Below are positions 49,001-59,165 of a stretch of DNA of 64,000 bases, in pieces. Origin of the DNA: Nelumbo lutea (Eukaryota > Streptophyta > Magnoliopsida > Proteales > Nelumbonaceae); contig JAKGHH010000003.1 in NCBI GenBank assembly GCA_022828595.1, positions 16,864,934 to 16,928,933 of the forward strand, written 5' to 3'. The notes beneath the pieces are model-generated. The model was given only the letters and a program-made list of their open reading frames with translations. It searched no databases and was not told where the DNA came from. Numbering within the stretch: the first letter of the stretch is position 1; every line of letters begins with the position of its first letter. A program made the translations under genes and the position numbers.

Positions 49001-49507
49001 TTGTTCCAGAAACACAATCACTTAAAAGTGGAAGTATATACTGATGCAGATTGGGCAGGAGCAGTCAATGACCGAAAGTCCATCAGTGGTTATTGTGCCT
49101 TTGTAGGAGGAAACCTTGTCACATGGAGAAGCAAAAAACAAAGTGTGGTGGCTAGATCCAGTGCTGAAGCAGAATATAGAGCGATGGCTCATGGGGTTGC
49201 GGAAATCATGTGGATAAGAAATCTGTTAGGTGAACTGGGTTTTGCAGTAAACAATCCTACTTCACTCTACTGTGACAATAAAGCAGCCATCAATATTGCT
49301 GTTAATCCAGTTCTGCATGATAGGACGAAACACATTGAAGTGGACAAACATTTTATCAGAGAGAAACTTGAAAGTGGAGAAGTATGCACACCATATGTCA
49401 ACTCGGAAGAGCAACTTGCAGATATCTTCACCAAAGGTCTTCATTATGTGCGGCACAAAGATTTGTGTGACAAGTTGGGCATGATTGACATCTATGCTCC
49501 AACTTGA
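46036..49507 (+). pseudogene. copia pol: protease, integrase, RT, RNase H with several breaks
   Basis: Protease motif WIIDSGASNHMTG is intact (about 46330). The integrase has WHSHLGHLSFESL, CQTCQLSKHC, YSDVWGPATLP, SDNAKEYFHS and PQQNGVAERKNR. This frame ends in TAG at 47623-47625, and the frame changes before 48021. RT (48021-48821) has WVFTVKHKADG, NAFLNGDLEEEVYM, a TAG at 48387-48389, then LKQSPRAWFSKF and YVDDIVITGD. A frame change near 48815 leads to RNase H (48818-49507) with TDADWAGAVNDRKS, SSAEAEYRAM and YCDNKAAINIA. Protein similarity to the copy at 5-8 kb is high. Confidence 0.9.
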
Positions 49508-49514
49508 GGGGGAG

Positions 49515-49773
49515 TGTTGGAATAATGTTAGAATAACTTAGTTGCAGTTGTTAGGGCCTGTTTGTCTAATTAAAGAGTTTTTTTTTCGTTTTTTATTTCT
49601 GTTATGTCTGTTATTGTACTCAGGGGCACAATGGTCTTTTCCCTTGTTATTTTTGTCGCCCTATATATATTAAATAAACACTGGCGCCGCCAGTACTGTT
49701 GCATTGCAAACTCTCTCTTTTCTCTTCTCTTCTCTCCTCTTCCACCTATCTCTGGCCGGCTACACTGCCAAGA
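49515..49773 (+). repeat. 3' LTR of the intron-7 Copia
   Basis: It pairs with 44761-45024 and is followed by the AGAAC duplication. Confidence 0.9.
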
Positions 49774-50367
49774 AGAACAATGTAATCTTTCTTTAGATAA
49801 ATGGGAATAACTGCATTGCATTAGTGCAGTGACTGATATGCTGCTTGACAAGTTAGTCAGCCATGAGGTAACATGTTCATGTCCAACCAACCCTCCAAAA
49901 GGAAAAATGAGACCCCATATTTTTAGGATAAGACTCTAATTTTGATGCTCAAATTATCCAATTATATCACCAGACATTGGTATCATCTTGTTAGGCTCTA
50001 AGAGGCAGCCAATCTAACATCTTTTTCCATATCTTATGCTCAGATGCTATTGTATCTAGGTTACATGTTTTGAGATATTATGTACTATGAATCCATGATC
50101 CCTGCTCAATTCTGGCAGGTTATTGAAGCTGGAGCAAATGCATTGGTTGCTGGTTCTGCTGTTTTTGGTGCTAAAGATTATGCTGAAGGTGTATATCTAT
50201 TGTTCCTTGTACAAACATTCCATAGAAACACATTTTTCCCTCTTTCCTACTTATGATTATCATAATCAGAGGTGTGCATGTCCATGTGCATACTAAAATG
50301 TTGTTACTGTCATGCAGCTATAAGAAGGATCAAGACCAGCAAGAAGCCACTAGATGTTGCAGCATAA

Positions 50368-50697
50368 AGTATGTGAACTGCTCCAAAAGATTGTGCCCCA
50401 TTCAAGGTTAGTTTTTCATTCTTCACTCTCACATATGTTTCCTTGTTAATGTGTGCAAATAACTAAATAGAGTTTATGAATCAAGGCTCTAAGTTCGAAA
50501 TATGACATTATTATCATGTTATTCACATGCACTATGAACTTAGGAAGAGTGATCAAAAAGAAAGTAAAAGCTCTATAATACTCTGTTGTATTCTTAGAGA
50601 GAGAAACTGCTGGTTTGGACACATGGCTGTATGAAAACTATATGTTGCTTATGACTGTTTATATTATTTAAATAAGATGTTCTTGTTTGATTAGATG
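50368..50697. other. downstream region of the epimerase locus
   Basis: Presumed 3' untranslated sequence of the ancestral gene. Nothing else is recognised. Confidence 0.4.
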
Positions 50698-50702
50698 TAT
50701 CA

Positions 50703-53393
50703 TGCCAAAAAGAAAGAAGAAAAGGTTTCAGCTGAGAAAGAGAGAAGAGAATGGGAGAAGCTTAGAATTGGGTCTGACCACCCTTTTCATTAGATTATAT
50801 ACTTATAGATAAAAGAGGGTACAAAGACAAGTATGCCCTTAGTAAGTTGGTTACTTGTGAGAAATTAAAAACACTCTTAACTTAAAACATAAACTAATAG
50901 GCCTAAGGCCCAATAACTCCCTAATTATGCTATGTAAATAAAAAACATGTTATATCAGCCCAAAACTCAACACTCCCCCTCAAGTTGGGAATAAATGTAC
51001 ACATTCCCAACTTGCGTAAATCATGCTCCAGCTTGTTTCTTGCAATTCCTTTTGTAAGAACATCAGCTAGCTGCAAGTCAGATGCAACATATGGCAAGCA
51101 AACTTCTCCGGATGTCACCATTTCCCATATAAAGTCTCTATCCACTTCTATAGGCTTCGTCCTATCATGCTAAACTGGGTTGTGGGAAATGTTAATTGTT
51201 GTTTGATTGTCACAATATACCATGATAGGTTCTTTGGCCTCAACTCCAATCTCCCCTAACAAGGAATGGATCCAGAGGAGCTCTGAAACACCATGTGCCA
51301 TGGTTCTATGTTCAACTTCTGCACTTGACCTTGCCATAACTATTTGTTTCTTACTCTTCCATGAAACTAAATTACCTCCAACAAGAGTACAAACTCCTAT
51401 GTAGATCTCCTATCATCTAGACATCCTGCCTAATCAACATCTGTGTAAGCCTCTAACTTCAACTGTCCATGGTTAACACATATTCCTCTACCTAGGTGTC
51501 CCTTCAAATAGGAAATTATCTTGTCAATAGCCTCCCAATGTTGAACTCGTGGGGTATGCATGTATTGACTCACTACACTCACTGCATAAGAGATGTCTGG
51601 TCGTGTCATACATAGGTATAGCAACCGCCCCACTAACATCTGATATCTTCCAACATCCTTCACTAGTTCACCTTCTGAAGCATTTATCTTGTGTGGATAC
51701 ATAATTTGTAGTGGCATGTAAACTACCTGTCTGTGCAAACAAAGTAGAATGACTACCCTCTGATCCACCTACACCTTGTTGTCCACCTGATAATGAGTTG
51801 GAACTGGTTGTATCCTTTTGATTCAGAAATTGTCTATATCTCTCTAATTTGTCCCTCACTGCAGCTACTGCCACAGACTTTAGAGAGGCTGTAGTAGGTG
51901 GCCCTAATAAATCACTTGTCACTTTCATATTCACATTTCCCTTCCTATTTTTGAGTCGGCTTGGTACAAGGTGTGGGTAAAGTTTCCAACAGGTATCTCT
52001 AGTATGTTTGGGTTTCTTACAATAATCATAGATCAAATCCCTTTTGTCCTCCTTCCTCGATTCATTTTCACCCTTGTCCCCTCTCAGCTTAGGCTTCACT
52101 GTGCTAACCATAGCTAACTACTCAAGGCTTGTGTTCCTCATCATCACATTCCTCCTACTCTCCTCTCAAGACACAAAGGCATATGCTTGAGAGAGAGTTA
52201 CACCGTCTCGGGAAAGAATATGTTGTCGTGCAATATCATACTCAGGGTTAAGTCCAGCTAAAAACTTGAAAACCCTATTCTTCTCTACTAGCTTTTAATA
52301 AGTTGTTGCATCTTTTCTACTTTCCCAAACTACAGTCTCCGAATGATCTATCTCCTGCCATAAGGTTTCGAGGGCTGGAAAATAAATAGCAACAGACTTA
52401 TCTCCCTGCCTAGTAATAATCACCTGGTTTCTCAATTGGTAGGCTCTAGCAACATTCTCATTTTGTGAATAGGTTTCTGTTATTCTATCCCAAATCTCCT
52501 TAGTTGTGTTAGTCCATAAAAAGTTCTTACTTATATGGGGCAACATGGAATTACATGGCCAAGTCATTCAATGTAGTTCTCCTGTAACCACCGGGAATGG
52601 TTAGTTTCAGGTTTCTTTTCCTCACCGGTGACATAACCCAATTTCCCACGAGCAACAATGGCCATCTTTGTAGATTGTGACCATTCTAAGTAGTTTGTAC
52701 CATCCAACTTGATTGTAGTGATGGTTTTGGCCCCGAAGAGGTCTCCAACACTTCCTCCCCCAAGTCCCATTTCTCCTGTAAATTTGTTTTCAACTCTACA
52801 GCCCTCCATAACTCCATAGTAGATAAAATCAATTTGAGATGAAAAGAAAGGTATTTATCTCCTTTAGAAACCTCAAACACCCTCCTGGAACCCTAGAAGC
52901 CCCTCCCTCCAAAGATTCATTTTTCCGTGGGAACATGAGAAGAGAGAGAAGAGGATGTCACTCCCTCCAAGTTGAAAATTACACCTACATTAATTCAGAT
53001 AATGCAAGAAAAAAAGAGGAGAGAGAGAAAGAAGAAGAAAAGAAGTTTCAGCAATAGGTTGTGGAAGAAGAAAAGAAGGGAAGAGAGAAAAGAAGAATTC
53101 AAACCTCTCTCTCTAGCCCCCTTTCATCACTTTTATTAATAATTCTGTCTGAATACAATTACTTGGATGCCCTTAATGGGGTGGCCAGAATTAAAGAGAT
53201 AATTAAAGAAAATAAAAGAAGGCCCATAACTAAGAAACATAACTTTTAAACACTACTTAAAAAGAAATAAAGAACACTAGGGCCCATTCGGCCCATTCTC
53301 ACTACATTCCATTAGCTTGTTATTAATTGATACTTAATGAATATTGGGAGTTAAAGAAAAAGGAACACAATTAGACATGATAATTCCACAACA
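50703..53393 (-). mobile_element. internally deleted Copia remnant with unlike LTR ends
   Basis: Minus-strand parts: gag (52826-52295; TTIKLDGTNYLEWSQS, WDRITETYSQNENVARAY), a zinc-knuckle region, then directly RT/RNase H pieces (51768-51430 with RYQMLVGRLLYLCMTRPDIS, and 51145-50930 with SGEVCLPYVASDLQLADVLT). Protease, integrase and most RT are missing between about 51700 and 51680. The polypurine tract is at 50973-50989, so 50703-50972 is an LTR. On the other side a region starting near 53003 is LTR-like, beside a degenerate primer site (52990-53002), but it aligns poorly with the left LTR. No target duplication was found. Confidence 0.7.
50930..52826 (-). pseudogene. copia gag fused to a pol tail by internal deletion
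   Basis: The gag half is in several frames (52826-52564, 52567-52295, 52111-51668) with a decayed knuckle (YDYCKKPKHTRDTCWK). The frame from 52111 runs into STLFAQTGSLHATTNYVS. In overlapping bases another frame begins the RT-RNase H part. The deletion removed protease, integrase and the YVDD region. It cannot encode transposition functions. Confidence 0.75.
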
Positions 53394-53534
53394 CTTTGCA
53401 AACAGCTGCTCATCATGTTCCATGAGGGTTCAAGTTTTTTATTTTATTTTTTGGTGAGATCATGGATATTAATAGATGGCCACTTACAGAAGGACCATCT
53501 AGTGCACCAATAAGAAGTGATTTGTTACAAGTTG

Positions 53535-53705
53535 AAGAGGCTGAAAGAGCTAGTGGCAGACCCAAGGACATGGGCTGAAGAAGTAAGAAATTATTTTAGG
53601 ACAAATAATTTTAGAATGGATATGGCGCTAAACAGAATGGAATGGCAAAATAAGATTCATGTAGCTGACCCTCTATGGTTGGGAAGGCTTAGATGATGAT
53701 GATGG
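53535..53705 (+). repeat. RTE-type LINE 3' end with (GAT)n tail
   Basis: 'gtggcagacccaagg' (GRPK motif) is followed by 'gatatggcgctaaacagaatggaatggcaaaataagattcatgtagctgac' (MALNRMEWQNKIHVAD), then 'aaggcttagatgatgatgatgg'. This is the best-preserved of the four RTE tails in the window. Confidence 0.7.
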
Positions 53706-53709
53706 ATAT

Positions 53710-54866
53710 CAACAGTCTGTGTTACCCTCTTGGATGATGTTATTTAAATTTTGTATGAGATTCTGAGATTCTGGAGATAATTTGGTGTGGGAATGGGCAT
53801 AAAGAGTGGAGAATCCTACTTTGTACTGAATAGGAGCAAATAATGGTAGTATGGGTTCCACTCGCTCATATATGTGTTTTTGTCCTCCTCTTGATGATCC
53901 AAATCCAGCAGATTAATCCCATATTCTACTTATCTACATTACTTTTTTAGAAATTGTAAGCATAAGCGTAGTTCTGTATTGTACTGCAGGTGAAGTCCTT
54001 TCTGACTGGCCATTCCATCTAATGTATATAATTCTCAGTGTTTGCAGATCAATGTAGATATTATGCCACAGAAGGCTGAACAGAGCAGCATCTACTAGCT
54101 GGTGTCAGTTGTCCTCTTTCCCTCTAATTACTTCGGCTCTGAGAAATGGGTTTGAACTGCACTCTTCTAGTTCAATTTATGCAGTCTTCCAAAAAATTAA
54201 AAAAAATTTAAAAGTCTGCAGTAGTGACGGTTCACCTTGCCAATGAGTTTAGGCAACATATCTCATATCTTATATAGGAAATTAATTTTTGAAATAAGTT
54301 GTTTGCTTTTCTTTTTTGCAGGTAATTTTTGCCATTTCTTCACTCTTTACTCCTTGTATTTGTCCATTGTGATCTCTCTCTCTCTCTCTCATAAATTAGT
54401 TAACCTTACCAAACTGAATTTATAATTATGATTATTTTCTTTTTGTTTTCTGATGATGATTGAATGAAATACGAGGGCGATTGAGAAGATTAGGAAAGCC
54501 ATGGGAAGAATGAAAAATCACTGGAAAAGATAAAGATGAGCATCTAGATCTGTTAAAGAAAATTCACTGGATGTTATCTGTGAAAAGTAAATTTCAATGC
54601 ATAGCAAGTTATTAGGTGGTGTCTATTGGGGTAGACTAATAAATATGTGTATGTGTGTATGTATGTATGTAGATTAAGGAACATAAAATAAATAAAAAAT
54701 AATTAATTCTAAATTATGATTTAAAACCTTGTATGTAGCATTGTAGCTTAAAACACTAAATATTAGTGGTTAAAAAGTGTATTAACATATGAATTTGAAT
54801 TTGGTGTGGGTTTTGATCAAGTCAACATGACATTTCTAAGAACCAGGAGCCTAAAAAAGTAATAAC
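53710..54866. other. intergenic, two short microsatellites
   Basis: A (TC)n run at 54369-54390 and a TGTATG-type run at 54640-54672. No gene is recognised. Confidence 0.4.
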
Positions 54867-55438
54867 TGGGGTGTCAATGGACTGGTTTTGGGTTGGATTC
54901 CGTCCAAATCAAAATCAATTTTGACAGATTGAGCGACTGAACTAATATCCGGTCAACCGATAGAAGATAAGAATACAGGTGACAATGGACCATGTTTGGG
55001 TTGGAACTCAATGTTTTCAAAACTGGCCTGGACTGGATGGTCGGACCATAAAAACTGGGAACTGGTCACCTGACCGGTTCCGTTTTACCCCAGAACCGTC
55101 TCTTGGCAAAAAACTGTTGACTTGGTCAGCAAGCTGCTGACCCGGGTGGTTCGCTCAACGATTTTTTGCCATTTTTTTAGTTTTTTATTTTTGTCAGGAT
55201 GGGCTGTCCATTCGGTTTGAAAGGCCAGACCGTTTGACCCGGGAACCAGCCCCTTAAACTGTTCATTGTCTGATTCGTTTTTTAAAACCTTGTTGGAATT
55301 AATCTAAGTTAAAACCAATTTGAACAAATTGAACGGTTCAGACGTTGAATTGGACTGGTTCAAAATGGTCAAGAGTGTTCATTGGATATTTGTATTGGAA
55401 TCCTATTGTGGACAAAATCTGGTTCAATTGACACCCCT
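54867..55438. mobile_element. outer MITE with 'ggggtgtcaatgg' TIRs
   Basis: The left end GGGGTGTCAATGGACTGGTT pairs with the right end, whose reverse complement is GGGGTGTCAATTGAACCAGA. The element is interrupted by the 284-bp MITE at 55009-55292. A related copy without that insert lies at about 63320-63610. Confidence 0.65.
55009..55292. mobile_element. inner hAT-type MITE, 284 bp, 8-bp TSD
   Basis: TIRs are CAATGTTTTCAAAACTGG at the left and, reverse-complemented, CAAGGTTTTAAAAAACG at the right. The flanks are TTGGAACT (55001-55008) and TTGGAATT (55293-55300), a 7-of-8 duplication, as expected for hAT. The interior is GC-rich and non-coding. Confidence 0.75.
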
Positions 55439-55954
55439 ACTTCTGATGATCCAACCACCGGGTCTAACGCCCTGCGCCTGGTTACGCTAATTGTAATTCT
55501 GTCAAATTGATGCTTTAGGAGCCGTTTGATAATGTCCGAAGTTGCTCAACAGTTAAACAGAATTTCATTTTATCTTTTAATTGTTAAAATAATTAAAGCC
55601 ATAAGCTTCATCAAACGGCCCACTTCACTACAAGAAAAAACCATGAGCTTTTTCAGTTCAGCATCTCCGGCTATCATCAAACGGCCGCTTAGTCGTTACG
55701 CGTTCCATCTTTCGAGGACGCGTGGCCTCGCATCGACCGAGAAAGTTTTGGGAGAAAACGGCCCCATTCACGATTCACGGTTGATGATAAGGCCACGCCT
55801 CTTTTAACTTTTTCTTTTATTTACTTTTCAAATGTAATGACTTTGACATCCACCGTTAATAGGAATATAGAATCGTTTCCTCTTTCCTCTGTTCTTGGTG
55901 GAAGTCAACTAGTTACCAACCTACCGTCACCCATGATGTCTCGAGGGAGGGTTC

Positions 55955-55990
55955 GAATTTTATATAGGCCGGAGGGTTTAGGGTTTAACC
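55955..55990 (+). promoter_or_regulatory. TATA box and inverted telo-box of the GCK gene
   Basis: TATATAGG at 55961-55968 is followed by GTTTAGGGTTT at 55976-55986, the reverse complement of the AAACCCTAAAC telo-box. Spacing to the ATG at 56085 would leave a 5' leader of about 90 bp. Confidence 0.5.
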
Positions 55991-56084
55991 TATTTCTCAA
56001 CCAACAGTCAACACCATTACCAGCGGCAACACAACACCAACGGCGACAACCACCACGATCACTAGAAACCCTAAAGAGGTCAAC

Positions 56085-56579
56085 ATGGTTTCCTCTGGTA
56101 CTGAAATCCTGGATAATTTATTCCTCGCAGCTTCCAACGCTTCATCTGAAACCATTAACTTCGAAAATCAAGCTCCAGAACAGGTCTCAGAACCCTCTAT
56201 CAACAACGAAACCCTGGAAGATCAAAACCCAGAAGTTTCTCATGTCCCCAGAAGCGAAGGAGAAGGCGAAGAGGAAGAAGAAGAAAGTGAAGAGGATGAG
56301 GGAGAATGTGGGTTCTGCCTGTTCATGAAGGGAGGTGGATGTAAAGAAAGCTTCATTGCCTGGGAAAAATGCGTCGAAGATGCAGAGAAAAGCAAAGAAG
56401 ATGTTGTCGAGAAGTGCTTCGAGGTGACGGGATTGCTTAAAAAGTGTATGAACGCCCACGCCGACCACTATGAACCAATACTTCAGGCGGAGAAGGCCAT
56501 GGAGGAAGAGGCGGCCAAGGAATTGGAGCGAGAATCAGATCGAGAAACCGCACCGAAGGAGGATAAACAGGAAAGCTAG
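56085..56579 (+). CDS. GCK domain-containing protein, intronless
   Basis: An intact 164-residue frame. Residues 1-72 are disordered and acidic (a run of Glu at 60-72). The GCK domain spans about 74-128: ECGFCLFMKGGGCKESFIAW, EKCVEDAE, VVEKCFEVTGLLKKCMNAHA. Cysteines lie at 75, 78, 86, 96, 111 and 121: a CGFC pair, then 86-x9-96 and 111-x9-121, a twin CX9C helix-turn-helix pattern. The C-terminal 40 residues form a charged probable coiled coil. The function of plant GCK proteins is not known to me. The cysteine pattern suggests an oxidised helical hairpin like proteins of the mitochondrial intermembrane space, but no targeting signal is obvious. This ATG was chosen because it opens the acidic region conserved in length and lies 120 bp after a TATA box. 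Confidence 0.9.
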   Translation: MVSSGTEILDNLFLAASNASSETINFENQAPEQVSEPSINNETLEDQNPEVSHVPRSEGEGEEEEEESEEDEGECGFCLFMKGGGCKESFIAWEKCVEDAEKSKEDVVEKCFEVTGLLKKCMNAHADHYEPILQAEKAMEEEAAKELERESDRETAPKEDKQES

Positions 56580-56787
56580 AGGGTTTTTTTTTTTTTTTTT
56601 AATTCACGTTTTATTCCCAAATGTTGGATATTCATAATGATAACGTCTTGAGCTAGCTAGAGTGAAGAAATTTAGGGGGAGTTTCGGCGGTGTCAGATTA
56701 TCGGATCTTTAGTGAGGTAACCAAAACTACAGAGATCCCGAGCCTTTCAAGGTTTCACTTAATTTCCCCCTCCTGTTGTTTTTCTCA

Positions 56788-56793
56788 AATAAA
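56788..56793 (+). terminator. candidate poly(A) signal of the GCK gene
   Basis: AATAAA lies 209 bp after the stop codon, in a T-rich 3' region. Confidence 0.35.
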
Positions 56794-56799
56794 TGAATG

Positions 56800-57625
56800 C
56801 TAATTTTTAGTGTTTAAAATTTTCACTTAATCCATTGTTTATGCCGAGAGGCAAGGAGATTTTTCTTATGATCTCTGTCCAAGTTAAGGACATATAATTC
56901 AATGCTGCATACACGCTATACATCCGGTTCTACTTACCCCAATTGATGAATAAGATCTGATCCACTTAGGATATATTGTAACCTGTTCTTCGAGGTTCTT
57001 CTTTTTCTGTCCTCTTGGAGAAATAAAATTTTCCATCTGTTTTCATATAAAACAGGATTTCAGTTTGATATTCAGAGTTGATAGACCAAAGCTTTAATCT
57101 TCATGAAATAGGAAGGTAGGATAGTTCAGTTGTAGATCATATACTTTTTCTTGATGTCATGCATCCATGTATGTGTAGACTGTTTAAGATATTGAGAACC
57201 ACAAGGTGATACAGAAATTGGTTAATCGATCATCAATGAAGTCCTTTGCAAGTTACAGATAAGAAAAAAAAAGTGACACAGGAATTGTTAACAATGTTAA
57301 GAATGCCTCAAGAGGTCAGGTATCTTTTTACGTGTATAGACTACAGGCTCTGGATGCCTTCACTGAAGGGAGAGCTGAATGTCTTTAGTCATCAAAGGCT
57401 AGGCCTTTCACTTTCACTTGCAACCTTAACCATATACTCAATATGTAAATATATTGGTTGGTTCCTCTAATATCCTGTTATAGCTTATACACAATCCTTC
57501 TTGAAACCCAACAATGGTGAAACATTGGAGATCAGCTCTGTTGTCCCGTGTCCCGGTCGTTGCTTTTCGGATTAGGCTAGATAATGTTACACTTAATAGT
57601 AGGTCTTATTACTTTACATAAGAGT
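56800..57625. other. intergenic, no feature recognised
   Basis: Contains short frames without domain signal. Confidence 0.35.
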
Positions 57626-57628
57626 CCT

Positions 57629-58708
57629 TAGGGCTATGTTTGTTTTAGGTGTAAATTCAATTTTACACCGATAGAAAATATGAACCAGTTCAGTGATGGA
57701 TGGAAATTGGAACTGGTTGTCAACGTGTAAATTTTGATATTTTTTTTGTTGGAATTTGGAATAGATGTCAGTGTAAATTTCCAACCATACACGAATATGC
57801 ACTTCGCAACAGTCTTATATGATGAAAAAATCCTGATCCAACGGTTCCCAAGTTATTTGAATTTGGACTACGGCCTTGAGCGTCTTGAGCTACTTGATAA
57901 TGCGTTTGTCCAAATATAGTTCGGATATGCTTTATCCTATAACCTGTAGCTTGTAGCTTTAGCCTGCTACAACCTGTAGCTTGCAGCAAACGCATCATTG
58001 CTCACCATTTGATGTGTCTTCTAACCTATAGTCTATAGCCTGTAGCCTGTAGCCTATAGACTATGGCTCTTTCCTTGATGCTTCTCTTCACAGTTCTCTC
58101 TACTACAAAGCACCAAACAAGAGAGAGTTGTCAGGAGGATGTGAGGACGTGAAAATGGCAGAGGCATGCAAGATGAGATGGGAGGATGTGAAGGCTGTCG
58201 GGGCAGAGGCGTCTAAGAGGTTGTTTGGGCAGCAAGCAGGAGGCGTGGCTCACGGTACACTTTACCCTTCTCTCCAACGACCATGGCTGCAAGGGATTTA
58301 TTTTAGTGGCTGCCGTCACTTCACCTTATATGCTAAAAAGAAGCCCAGAGCTTCCACCATTGGTGTGGCCAAGGTCGCCGCCGGGAAGGCCGACCTTGCC
58401 ACCACCAAGTGAGAGAGATTTGAGAGTGGTGCCAACGAGGGAGAAACCACGAGCAAGGTGGAGGTAGATGGAGCAAACAGATAAATGGAGAAGAGAGGCA
58501 TTAGAGTGAGGAATTTTACTTTGATGGTAGAAATAGGTAAGTTACTTTGATGTATTTTTTACATTAATTATCAGTGTAAAGTTTCAAAATGGAGTTTTAC
58601 ACCAATTTACGGTGTAAATATACACTCTATCCAAATGCTTGCAAAATCGAACTTGGGTGTAAAGTTTACCCCAGTTCGATTTTACACCTCAAACAAATGT
58701 GACCTAGG
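57629..58708. mobile_element. MITE-like element, about 1.08 kb, possibly with a captured segment
   Basis: The left end 'tagggctatgtttgttttaggtgtaaattc' pairs with the right end, whose reverse complement reads 'cctaggtcacatttgtttgaggtgtaaaatcg'. The TIR plus flanking TA suggests PIF/Harbinger, but no full target duplication was confirmed. The interior holds a nested 'tgcgtttg...caaacgca' hairpin (57900-57995), 'cctgtagc' repeats (57940-58070) and a GC-rich block (58128-58480). Confidence 0.5.
58128..58480. other. GC-rich block inside the MITE-like element
   Basis: Open frames exist on both strands (for example MSGGCEDVKMAEACKMRW on plus) but none matches a family I know. The block differs in composition from the rest of the element. 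It may be captured host DNA or an older insertion. Confidence 0.3.
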
Positions 58709-58985
58709 TAAATTGTTGGGTTCCAATAAGGATTATGCAGGTCTTATTAGGTTGTTTTCAATATTTTATTTTCTTTAATATAATTTTCCTTTTTACATTA
58801 AAAAAAAATCCTTACGAAGGATATCTGAACTCTTGTGCTCCCCAGTTCCCACCAAATTGGGCCAGACTTCCCCAACTGCAGTTGTAACCATATTTGACCA
58901 ATGTCCTACCACCATCTCATTGCAATGTGTGATGGGTGAAGTTGGACATACTGGCAATTCACTATGTCAGTTCTACATGACAATT

Positions 58986-59165
58986 AGCTAAGTCAATCCA
59001 CAAGATGGAGAGGAGCAGTAACTTAAGTTGAAGGGCTGATTTATCTGATTAACTATGATTGATTGCCCTTAGAGTAGCTAAGTCAATCCACAAGATGGAG
59101 AGGAGCAGTAACTTAAGTTGAAGATCTGATTTATCTGATTAACTATGATTGATTGCCCTTAGAGC
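58986..59165. repeat. 90-bp tandem duplication, nearly identical
   Basis: Units at 58986-59075 and 59076-59165 begin AGCTAAGTCAATCCACAAGA. They differ at two adjacent bases (GG versus AT) and at the last base, so the duplication is recent. Confidence 0.9.

Larger units (their letters stand above)
44761..49773 (+). mobile_element. Ty1/copia LTR retrotransposon in epimerase intron 7
   Basis: The element is about 5.0 kb. LTRs lie at 44761-45024 and 49515-49773. The target duplication AGAAC is exact (44756-44760 and 49774-49778). PBS TGGTATCAGAGC starts at 45025, directly after the LTR. The polypurine tract TTGAGGGGGAG lies just before 49515. LTRs differ by about five substitutions plus small T-run indels, so it is the youngest LTR insertion here. 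It is defective through stops and frameshifts in gag and pol, but the domain set is complete. Confidence 0.93.
35578..50367 (+). pseudogene. RPE: chloroplast ribulose-phosphate 3-epimerase, nine-exon locus with three lesions
   Basis: Exons: 35578-35690, 36665-36779, 42115-42255, 42384-42497, 43293-43371, 44449-44548, 44628-44685, 50119-50188, 50318-50367. Exon 1 encodes a Ser/Thr-rich transit peptide (MSATVSLSSTTSQISGFSAA). Later exons read [87 protein letters not shown] and [19 protein letters not shown], the epimerase (beta-alpha)8 barrel with its metal-ligand His and Asp motifs. The enzyme interconverts ribulose- and xylulose-5-phosphate in the Calvin cycle. Three lesions: the exon 2 donor is missing (GAACAG is followed by CTTTTC, and read-through hits TGA); exon 6 lacks about 11 bp after GTTGATC, shifting frame into a TGA; exon 7 has two extra bases before TGGATCGAAG. 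All other junctions are good GT-AG, so this is a duplicated gene, not a retrocopy. Sequencing error cannot easily explain all three. Confidence 0.85.

Noticed and set aside
58128..58501. Gene inside the 1.08-kb MITE-like element
   Set aside because: Frames are open on both strands and neither matches a known family. Kept only as a possible captured block.
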